This document shows positions 50,601 to 61,120 of a stretch of 64,000 nt of DNA, in pieces. Each line of letters begins with the position of its first letter. The stretch's first letter is position 1. Source of the stretch: Corella eumyota (lineage: Eukaryota > Chordata > Ascidiacea > Phlebobranchia > Corellidae); the NCBI GenBank assembly GCA_963082875.1, contig OY720098.1, positions 8,618,001 through 8,682,000 on the forward strand. Direction: 5' to 3'. Made by a program: the position numbers and the translations under genes. The notes beneath the pieces were generated by a model. The model was not told the DNA's origin. It searched no databases and was given only the letters and a program-made list of their open reading frames with translations.

Positions 50601-53135
50601 TCTTTTTAATGTCAAGTTGCTATTAAAAACTTGATGCACTACTAATCGAAAAAAAATTCCACCTTTTAGTCATCAAACAAAGCGTAACATATGCCCTGAT
50701 TTCTAGATTTGATTAATATTAAAAACCAAACACGAAACACTAATCAAAATATCGATTTTTTGATTTTCAAAGACACTAGAAAAATTCCCAATACTCAGTT
50801 TTACGTAATCATATTTTATCGATAATTACAAACTAATCTCGTTTAAAAATAGAATTATTATATATTTAAGCATGTTTTGAACTGTTAAAAAACCTGTTAT
50901 AACAAATCAACTATGTAGACACGTATAAAATGTACTATAACTAAGTAATTGCCAACTATAGCTTCGAGCAGTTTTCCGTAGTGTTGTGTATATTGTAGCT
51001 AACAAAAACGCACTAAACAAGAAAATAAACGATCCGAAAAGAAAGTTAAAAATAACTACGGTAATTTTGTAAAATAATTAACTAAAAAAGGGTTTGTGTA
51101 ATGCGTAGGCTCGCCCCCCCAAGAATTACAAAAACATTTTTAACGTTACATACAATTCGTGTGAATATGAGCCAAATATTACAGCGTCAATTTTATTGAT
51201 TTGTGAAAAAACTCGTAAACCAATTCAAGCCGAACTTTATCAATTACCATAAAAAAAGCGCAAAAATGTGTGAGTCATAAAAAAGACATTACCAAGAAAG
51301 CTTTCGACAGCCCAGTAACAGACGGAGATCATAAATATTTAATATGTATATACAAGCAAAGTGGCCCAGAATGCTAGAAGAATGATAAATATATGCTATT
51401 CGTTAAGATATTAGTTAACTCCCCTGCTGACGCTGTCAATTATAATCATATCCGAATAAGATATGTTGTAGTTATTTATAAACTATAACGGGTTTTAATC
51501 TTTTCTCTACACATGCATGTTTAAAGTGAAGCTAATCTATTTCACTGATATGATGGGCTTTAACGTTTTGTTATTAATATGTTGACCTACTTGAGCAAAA
51601 ATAATTGAACATTATTTGAAATTATCAACTTTGCAATTACACATCAAGTTTTAGTGTAATTTTTTTTCCAAAACAATTTGTTAAATTGAATACAAAAATA
51701 GTACATGTTTGTTAGTGGTTTATAAGTTTGTTTACAAAAACCGGTTCCCTATTCAATTTTAAACAGTCTATTTTTATATAGACTATTGTTATTTTAAGAT
51801 TATCAATCATAATAAAGTTTCAATTACTAATGGTAAATATAAAACACTATTCAATTTGTAAATGGGTAATTGGGCTCAATATAATTTATATAAAAAAAAA
51901 GTTAACACTAAATAACCTTTTTTAAATTTAATTATTAAATAATAATTAATAATTTAACAAATAAATAAAAATAAATATGACCACCCTCTATAAGATAACA
52001 AAAACTCTGCCAAAAGTACGAAATTGTCAGCATGAACAATGTTAAAAAATTAATATTTAAACTTTTTATCTTTAACAAAAAATTCATAATAATGTGTATG
52101 TTAATGTAATTTATTGAATGTAAAAATATTTCATTATCCATAGACTGAAAACTAGATGTCTTAATTGAGTTACACTATTTAACAAACCCATTACTTTTTA
52201 CTAAAACGTAAAAGACTATATAATTTATGTTTAAAATGTGTGGTAAATAACTTAGTAATCTTATATCACACATTCCAGCATTTAACAATTTAATCACAGC
52301 TAAATACAAAACTGACAAAAACCTAACTTGCTGAACTCAAAACTCTGTAACTGCTTAGGTTAAAAACATAACATTCTAGCAATTGCAGTACCAACTTCAG
52401 ACAATCAAAACCAAATAATACATACGTATAATATAATTAAATTTTAAAAGCAGATATGTTTATAGCTTAACTTACACAAACTGAGAAGTGACAATGACAT
52501 ATAAAGCCGGTAACCTACTTCAACAATTTAAACTTTGTTACCTGACTACACTTTAGTACGGCTCTGTATAAAAGACGGAGTGCATAAGCGGAAAGCGGAT
52601 AACATTGTATACGGGTATTTACGCCGCAGTTATTTAATTAGTTATCCGCCCGTATTTCTAAAAATCATTTGACCGAAAAAACAAGTCTCTTAATCCAAAT
52701 TAAAAAAAAACTACTGTTTACCATAATTTAAGTCAACATTGTTTTTTAAAATTTAAAATGAGTCTGTTAAATACTCAAAACCATAAATATTAAATAGGTA
52801 ATTTATGCACGTAAAGTTTTAAAAATATTGACTATAAAAGACTTTAAAAATTAATTAAAAAACCAGTTAAAAATACTTTTTATCAATGTATCAATTTTTA
52901 ATTACGTTATAATAAGTGCAATGTATTTAGTAAAATACAAAAAAATTACAAACAAATTTTAATCAGTGTTTTTACGTTCAAACACCAGGAATTAATACAG
53001 AACAATAATTATATTCAAGTTACTACAAAACAATAATCTAAGCCTATACACAAAACAGGTATTGTTTAGCAATTTAAATAAAAAAACAACAGGTAATTGC
53101 ATATTAAACCAACGCTTTGTTAAAGGCTATACAAG
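47640..53135. other. 5.5-kb intergenic DNA upstream of RALGPS
   Basis: No protein gene found. On the minus strand GCAAGAAAG|GTAAGC ends at 50097 and could be the donor of a non-coding 5' RALGPS exon, spliced to the AG at 47640-47641. The overlapping frames at 50143-50398 have no splice continuity or recognisable product. Confidence 0.45.
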
Positions 53136-54720
53136 TTATGTGACATTTGAAACAGTGTGTAGGAATGTTCCATTCTGCAGTGGATACGAGTACAAATTGT
53201 TCTGATTTTTTTTTATCCCGGATAAAAACATTTTCAACCCCTTTTGAAATTCTTTATCCCATGCGCTATAAACAAGGACATTTACTAGTCTATAAAAAAT
53301 ATAATAAATATTAATTGCAGCCTAATCAAGTTAAACATACTCTAAAATACGAGTTGTGCTGTTCTTCTAAATTGTTATAATACCAATAAATATCCATCGA
53401 TATTTTTGTGTCGTTTAATTTTAAAATAAAAAAATATTTTAAGAATATTTCTCACCCATTCGAAGCTGCTAACCATAAATGGATTGCCGAAGATAGTGGC
53501 GTGGTATCGCAAGTAAAATATCCACTCAAAAAACACTTGAACAACAATTAGCGGAACTAGAACAAAATAGTTGTTAGTCAATAAATAAGTAACCCAGAAA
53601 TAATCAACTCTTTAGCATGTTAGTGACCTATTGTTATGGTAAATCCCGTTTCCATGCCAATAAGTATTCTTAAAGCAGCTAAATCCTGTTTTGTGCGTGG
53701 GCCACCAACTCCTCGTAACACTCTTGTTCTGTCTTGTTGACGCCTGTACGACAGCGCAGTAGCCAATGTTAAAGTTACCTAAAGCCATAAACTATTAATA
53801 CATTTCTGAGGTTAATTTATCCTCGATTTTTGAAGTCTTACTACACAGACTAGAGATCATTCAGATAACCTGTTTTTTACCGGCCAATAGCTTCTCGTGT
53901 ATAGCTTTTGTAATTTAAAAGAGCAAAAAATGTTGCTAAATTTATATTATTTTGGGCTTACCAATGCACAATAAGGAACAATAGTCAGCGTGAATACAAT
54001 TGCTAAAGAGGGACCAAAAGAAGCGACATTAATAGTGGTAACAAAAGGAGTCAAAAAATATAAAAAAAACTGCGGGGAAATAGGAAAAACTAAACGAGCT
54101 GGTGAACCAAGCTATAAAAAATTGACATTGTATTAGATCATAGTTCATACAAAATTATGTCGAAAAATTTTAGTTGAAATAACATTTATTACCTGGCAAA
54201 GTTGCAGACAAGCTGTAAACCCAAACAAATAAAATATTTCAACAACAACTGCTCTAACAGAACCTTGTGATGCAACGGTTTGTTATTCCAGATCATTTAT
54301 TGTTAAGTTTATATTTCATGAGAAATTGTAAAGCATTATTATTAGCAGTTGAAAAGCTAAACATGTAAATTACATGTTAGAAATATTATAGCTTGTTAGT
54401 TTCTGTGGTTTAGGTGACAGTTTTTTAAAAGTAGCTTACTTGTAGTTACCTGTTAATATGTCAGCTACAGCTAAAGAGATTTTAACTTTATTGCTTTTTG
54501 TCTTTTTGAGGTACTTAAATAAAACCCAAATAACTAATAAGTTGCTGATTAGTATAGATAGACCAAGTAAAATAACAAATACAAAATAGGCAGCACCACT
54601 GGCAATATTACATTCACTACATTCAAGTAATGTTATATTTAAGCATTTTTCTGATGACAATGGTGTACAAAAGAAAGGAAGTCCACATATTTGACCTGAA
54701 CTGTTGTTTAGCGAAACCAT
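53136..54720 (-). CDS. Rhodopsin-like (class A) seven-helix receptor, six exons
   Basis: Probable plasma-membrane receptor. Exons: 54450-54720, 54193-54263, 53962-54111, 53628-53778, 53456-53556, 53136-53321; total 930 nt, 309 residues. The first exon has an extracellular N-terminus with NxS/T sites (NNSS, NIT) and paired cysteines, then helix 1 (LGLSILISNLLVIWVLF, with the family Asn) and ISLAVAD of helix 2. Helix 6 has FTITIVPLIVV, and helix 7 plus helix 8 read YRLVNVLVYSAWDKEFQKGL, where NVLVY stands for NPxxY. The start is ATG at 54718-54720; the upstream frame has only TTG. Oddities: no DRY (SPARLVFP occupies its place), and the helix 2 to helix 3 region is about 20 residues short, so an exon may be missed or the receptor is divergent. 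Ligand and subfamily are unknown. Confidence 0.7.
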
Positions 54721-54733
54721 TCCACTAACATTT

Positions 54734-54783
54734 TTTTCCTTTATAATCAACAACTATTTTCCTTTATAATCAACAACTATTTT
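54734..54783. repeat. 24-bp tandem duplication just upstream of the receptor start
   Basis: TTTCCTTTATAATCAACAAC occurs twice in direct succession (about 54734 and 54758), identical over the unit, 14-60 bp upstream of the receptor ATG. The copies are identical, so the duplication is recent. Confidence 0.75.
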
Positions 54784-55867
54784 CTTACGCCATAGCCTTT
54801 ATCTGTCAAATATGTAATTAATCATCTAATCCGAGTTCATGAAAAAGTTGATCCGAAAATACCATTTTGTTGTAATTAATTTTGCATTTTTGCTGACACT
54901 TCTAAAAATGTAAAGCTTCTGACGAAATAAATTTAGTTTTGTTAAAAAAAAACAATTTATTGATAGATTTTTCATCAAAACCAAAACTTTTGTTTATTGT
55001 AAATTTAATTTCTGATCTAGTTTTTTGTTGTAAATTTATTATTTAACTACCTCAAGGCATAAAGGGTAAAATATTTTGGTTTAGTCCAATCACCCAAAGG
55101 GTAACAGTTTAGTCTAATATATTTGACGACTGTATAGTTATTTTAATACTTATAAATATATGTATATAAATTAAAAGTGATCAAACAATTTTGAAGCGTA
55201 TGTTGCAACATTTATAAAGTACTAAAACATTTTCATATTATTTTTAAACCACAAGTTAAGACAATTTGGGAAATTGTCTTTACCCCCCAAAAAAGGATCG
55301 GCATGGTTTACAAGACCCTGGTCCTAAAGGCGGTAGAGAGCTGTGTTGCAAACAGCTACCCTAAACAAAGTTTAAACAAACAAATATTTGCAGGTAATAC
55401 AACAACCAAAACACTTTGTAATAAAATTAAAGTAATAAAAAACTAAATATCAAGAGGAAAGTCTATTTTACTTTAAACAAAACTATTTTAAACAAAAAGA
55501 TTGTGTTACTTATTTTATTTAAAAAATGCTTATTTTTCAAGTAGGATTTTAAATAAACAAAACAAAATATTTAAAATGACTTATTAAAAAATTCCAAAAA
55601 TCTATACACAAAATTTTAAAGTAATTTATTGACCAACACAGCTACAAATTTATTAATATATTTCCTAACTTTTCGATAGTTTACATAAAAAATGGCTTCA
55701 CTAAAACAGGTGTCAGGTCAATTCATAATCTTGGTTTTGGTTACGCTTTTTAACAAAACAGGATGTTTAATAATTCCAGTCACGTTCAAATGGGAAGTTT
55801 ATATAAGCCTCGCATCATTGAAAACGTATGCTCGAAATATTTGAAATTAATAAATTGTCGCGGTTCA

Positions 55868-55998
55868 TGTAATCTAACTTGACGGGAAAATTTGACGGGG
55901 TGTAATCTAACTTGACGGGGAAAATATTATAAATCAATATTAACTTTATTGTTTTTGTAAACATTAAACTTTCTGTTTTTGTAAACATTAAAATTAAA
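55868..55998. repeat. Two short direct duplications
   Basis: TGTAATCTAACTTGACGGG occurs at about 55868 and 55901, with an extra TTTGACGGGG between. Just after, TTTTTGTAAACATTAAA occurs twice near 55952 and 55977. Simple local duplications. Confidence 0.6.
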
Positions 55999-56242
55999 CT
56001 TTCAGTACTAAAAACAACATTAAAATAATTCCGTTTCTAAATTAAAAATTCTCCAAGTATTTCATAACTTCTGAATAATTAGATTGTTGTTTTTAAAATC
56101 GGAAGTAGTTTCTTTGTATTAATATTTACCCAGCAACAATATATCAACGGAAACCTGTGATGTTGTCATTTGGCACCATTTAGTTTACTAGTGGCGGCAA
56201 AAAGAATCACAGACAACTCTGTTTTGTGTAATTACATTAATT

Positions 56243-56536
56243 TTACGTCATATAATGTCCGGTGTCAGAATTTGGTAGTCGTAGATAATGTTTAACATGG
56301 TAATATGACACTGTGGCTAAGTTGTAATGAGGATTCGAACAGAAATGACAATTGTATTCGTGTTTTAGTATGTTTGTGTTTTGTTTAGGGAATTGAACTG
56401 ACGCGTGCTCGACTATATTTTCAAGTCTTCTAGGACGTAAAAAATATGCGAAGCGTGCGAATCGACGGCGACATGTTGCTGGTGGTGGCCTAAGTTCGTT
56501 TACAAATGCCCCGACTTGAATTGACTGTCGGATCAA
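56243..56536 (-). other. Unidentified open frame of 97 codons
   Basis: An uninterrupted frame, rather Arg- and Pro-rich in its first half (ELRPPPATCRRRFARF), with base composition richer in G+C than the surroundings. I do not recognise it. No splice partners were found, so it may be a chance frame, part of an old repeat, or a small gene. Confidence 0.15.
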
Positions 56537-56734
56537 AAGAAATAAACAAATGTTTTTTAGAACAGTTTACGAAAAAAATGATAAAATTCGTAGAAATTTG
56601 AAAAATCACCTATAGAAATTTAAAAACCAGAAATTTTAAATTTTAAAGTTACGCGAAAAAAATACAGAAAAGCCAAAAACTTTAAAACTTTATTAAAAAC
56701 TTAGAAAATGAAAAAGGATTAAAACAAAAAGTTA

Positions 56735-56900
56735 AACATGCCATGACGTAACCCAGTGGCTAATTGCGTGACCTTTCGGACTTCAGTTAAGTTTAGTAAG
56801 AGGAAGTCTTGGTTTTACCATAAAGTTACTTGATCTGGGGTTTAAAAGCAAGATAGGATTAGCTCTCAGTGATTTGTATAAGTAATAATACATCGAGTTT
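56735..56900 (+). mobile_element. Possible tRNA-derived SINE remnant
   Basis: ACCCAGTGGCTAATTGCGTG resembles a tRNA D-arm / polymerase III box A (TRGCNNARYNGG) with two mismatches. About 50 bp on, GGTTTTACC is a weak box B. No poly-A tail or target duplication was confirmed. Low confidence. Confidence 0.2.
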
Positions 56901-59900
56901 TTGCGCCAACCACCGTGTCGGCATGAATTTGATTAACTGTTTAAGAGTAGGTGCAAAAGTAATCCAATACCCCAAATATGGGGTTCGAAATTAAATTAGA
57001 AAATTGTTGTACCTGAAAATTAATGTTGAACGTTCATAACCCAGTGCTCACGAAACGGCTTCAATAAACAAATCTTAAGATTTTAATGTTTTGTATTGAC
57101 AGGTAGATTAAATTAAGCCTGTGTAAAGCATGTTTACCTACTGGTATGCCATTGTTGTTAGCGATCATTTTCTTTATTTATCGCCGTTCTGTTTAGGCGA
57201 ATAAATATCTTGCTGTGAAATTTCGATTATTTATTAATCGTGTCCCAAATTTACTGACCTTCGTATTTTTAAACTGAGCGTTTCGTATTAATTAGTGAGC
57301 TCGGCCGTACCCTGATTGACCGTTCGTAATAAAAATTGATTCGCCGGCTTTTTATATTATTCCCGCATTCGGGACAAGTCCCTAATGGCCTATATGCACA
57401 GCAATCAAGGTTATAGAAATCACGTTCAACTGCCCCGTGTAGAAATAACAATTTTACGGCGCACACTTTATTGTACGATAAACCTGCTGCTTTAATACAA
57501 GTAAGTTACTAGCGCAAGTGATTCAGTAATTTGGGATTATTTAAATTTTCGCTTACTTTAGTATTTTGTTTAGAAATATAAATTTAAGATATTAAAAGTT
57601 AAAGTTATAAATATTTACTTTAGAAATGCAGAAAAAATACATAAATACAGCAATAATTTTAGAATTAGTAAAATACATATTTTTTTGCGAAATTTAATAG
57701 AAAAAATATAACGCAATAAAAGAATATTGTACCGCTTTAAATAAATAAAACTCATCAATCAAAACTTCGATGTGTTTTGTGTGGATAACCGATGACGTGG
57801 ATACAAGTAATAAAACTAATACAAGTGAAATAATTATAAGGCGTTCTAAAGAAATAAATATTGTTGGCGTCGTTTTATGATTTTAATTGATTACATGGTT
57901 GAATATATTGCAACCAAAAAATAATTTGTTATAAAATAAATTTAAAACAGTGCACTTTAAATTTAGTTAAAAAAAAGAATAAATATACTGAAGGTACTTT
58001 TTCTAAAGATTTTACGAAAGCTATTATTTTATTTTACTATATTAAAAATCAAGATTATAATAGTTTAACTAAAATGTAGTTTAATGAAATATTAAAGCAG
58101 ATAGTCAGTTGTTTTTGCTAAATTATTATTTTTGCTCGAGTAAGGGTTTCACGCTTATAGCCCCGTGTGTTAAGTTTCTTTGATATTTAATCCTGCATGA
58201 ATTTGCAGGTGACTAATGATGTCGCATGTCTGACAACTGTCGAACATTATTCCTACTTTCTGACCAACAGTTTTTTACTCGGGAAGCAGTGTTATGTAAA
58301 TACCTCGACAAGAGTCATTAGAAAATATTTAGGTTAAATGCAGTGGAAGGTTAGGCTAATGGCTACCGTTATAGGCCGCACAAACAGACTGCAAACTGGT
58401 AGATGACCCTTAAATTTGCAGCCGCGATCTTTGCTTAATGACACCAGGAATCAAGCGTTAAAGAACCGAGTAATAAAACAAAATAACTTATAATATTATG
58501 GGCATAAGCGCGCGGGCAGCTAATTGCAAGCTTATTTATTTTAGTGCGATGCATTCAAGCGGCAATACCGCTAATGCCACTGCCAGATAAGTTTACGTAA
58601 TTATAAGAACTTAGAACCGTTCAAGCGAATATCGTGTGGGGCTTTTGTTTCTGCGCAAGTCAGCGAAGAAGTGATTTCGCTTTCAAAACAACACTCAAAT
58701 CACACGTATTCAACCCACCTTGTCTGGAAATAAACGACCGGAAAATTTGTAGCAGTGTGTGATTTATGATAGCGGACCCCGAACCGTTAATTTTGGCAGG
58801 AACGCTCAAGTCTTGCGTTCCAAAGCAGGGACTCAATATAGCCAAAGAAGGAAGGTGATAAGAGCTATTGTAGGTTATAGGTATTTAGCTGTTATGAGTC
58901 GAGTAAGGTGTCAGCTAAGGCTAGATAGAGTTACAGGTTTCGTCTACATGCTTGTCACTTACCGTGCCATTTTCGAAGTGGGCTCACATGCAAAACGCAT
59001 GGTCTACACTTAGCAAGAAAAGATTTTTAGCAGCTTTAGCGAGGTAATCCGCAGCAAGGTTCGAATTTTCGATTTGAAATTATATAGGAATTTATAGTTT
59101 AAATTACACTGCTATTCTGTGGTAATATAATTAGTTTCTTAGAACTTGGAAATAAATATTTCCGGAATTTTTTAAAGAGACAATTCATCAGTTGCATAAC
59201 AAACAATTGTACAATGAATTAATTTGTTATCGAAAACATCATTGTTCTACAACGTTAAAACATTGGCTATAATGAAAGTTTTGGCTAATTTTATGTCTGC
59301 ATACTATCGTGAAGAACAGCAGTATTTACATATGAAAAAAATTAGTGTGTCAAAATGTTGTAATAATAACAAATCTATTATTAAATTAAATGTTTGCTTG
59401 TATAATTACCGGCTGAAGAAAGGTTACAAGGGTAAAAACTAGGGGTTAGTTTGTGTCGTTTTCCTGTAGGTTACGCGCTATTTAGCGCCAGGTTATAATA
59501 AAGCAGAAACAAAAGTCGAATTCTGTTCGCTTGTTTAGCTTTATAAGTGAAGCGGGACTGCTTGGATTTTTGCATGCTTAGACATACATTATGCACTTAC
59601 TTATATTACTCAAAAGGTTATTATCTCGGTTTAATTTTGGTTGTTTGTGCTGGAAATGCTTGATCTTCAGTTTAACAAAAAAACCCGGTAATTACGAATC
59701 GGTTTCACTGCTTTGTAAACTCGAAAAAACTCGGGTATTATTTGTCTGTAACATCCCGTCGCGACACCCGACACACGTTAAGCCCTCTGCGTAACAATGG
59801 TTTAATCGTGACGTCACCATGTTATTCTTTGTCCACAAATTCATTTAATCAAGTATTGAGAACAGATGTAACCTCTTGTCTAAATTGGCCCCATATCACC

Positions 59901-61078
59901 CTTAGATAATCTGTGCCAAAATAGGATCACCCCTTTTTAGAATAATGTCACCCTTTTAATTCGGTAACCCAGGGATCCCGTTTCGCGCGTCAGGAAGCTT
60001 ACGAGTGGGGTTAAGACCCAGGCTGGTGTCCCGTGACTGGGTTTCGTGAGACTAACATCGGTCCTTGGGTTTGTTCGCATTTTATTAAATTAAACTTTTT
60101 GTATGGGAACAACTCGAAAATATGTACAGTGATATTTATTTATGTTTTTAACCCAATATTTGCGGTTATAGCTTGGCATAGGTTTTGGCGTAAAGCAGCG
60201 TTGTTTGTTGGTAATTAAATATTATTGCATTTGGTAAGGCAATATTGGATTGCGTTTGAAAAATAATTGCGTTTTATTGCACTTCAGAGACACACGCTGC
60301 AAAAACGAAGAACATCTAAATTCAACTTAACGTAAGTGAATAAAAATTGCAAGGCCATAATTTTTGCTCCATTTTGGCAAAACAAGCATTAAGCATATTT
60401 GTAATATTCCGTTATTCTTTGTTTTATTATCACAGTTGCATTTAAGCGTGAAATTCCAAGTGGATTTAGGCTTCAATTCGCGGCAAACGGGATCGTTTAA
60501 GAAATCGAATAGGTTTCCGAAATAGAATGGTCATGTGTGTAGGTTTATGGCAGGAATTTTGAAACAGTAATCGATATGCAAAATGCAAATACGAAACATC
60601 TGGCCTATGATAATAACTTCGACGTTATAAACCCTTAAAATGATGTGGTCACCTGGTTACTTTAACATTTAAAGAAATTCTAAAAAATCACCGGACATTA
60701 AAATTATTTTAGTTTCCAAAATTTGAAACAAACGATACATTTTACACTATTTACTTTTAAACTTGCATTTTTTGTCAAAATATTGATATTGTCCTGCTTG
60801 GTTGGGCATCTATAAGCTCTTCTTCCCTTTTCAAACAAAGCTTAACGTGGTTGTTGATAATGGTCTTTGATCATATCAGAACAGCGTGTCCGCCTTGCAG
60901 TAGAAACAATTCATTTTCCCATGGCCGAGTAAAAATAACTTTGGCTTCAAGTATGATATAACACGTTCAAATCATCCGTTTAATATTTCTGTGATAACTT
61001 TATTATTAATAGATGGATAATGCCTTATAACTCTATCCGACCAGATTTAAATATCTGTTACCCATTTAATATTTTCAG

Positions 61079-61120
61079 ATGCGTTGTAGTTTAAGTTTTT
61101 GTTGTTTATTTTTAAAATGA
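61079..61120 (+). other. Upstream ORF overlapping the protocadherin start
   Basis: Directly after the acceptor-like TTTTCAG (to 61078) an ATG opens a 13-codon frame (MRCSLSFCCLFLK). Its TGA stop overlaps the protocadherin ATG as A-TGA-TG at 61117-61120. If 61078 is a genuine splice acceptor (cis 5'UTR intron or trans-splicing), this ATG would be the first in the message. The protocadherin would then depend on leaky scanning or reinitiation. Confidence 0.45.

Larger units (their letters stand above)
54784..61070. other. 6.3-kb intergenic DNA between divergent receptor and protocadherin genes
   Basis: No gene recognised with confidence. It contains a small duplication at 55868-55925, an unidentified open frame at 56243-56536 and a possible SINE remnant near 56735-56900, listed separately. 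The other frames here (57269-57466, 58660-59013, 59224-60218) lack splice continuity or familiar sequence. Confidence 0.5.

Noticed and set aside
54721-54753. Upstream extension of the receptor (MLIIKEKNVSG...)
   Set aside because: The apparent first codon is TTG, not ATG; the first true ATG is at 54718-54720.
57269-57466. Minus-strand frame with CPEC and several cysteines
   Set aside because: The single CPEC does not form a zinc-finger pattern with its neighbours and no adjoining exons were found.
58660-59013. Overlapping frames on both strands
   Set aside because: No homology or exon structure; slightly higher GC alone explains the longer open frames.
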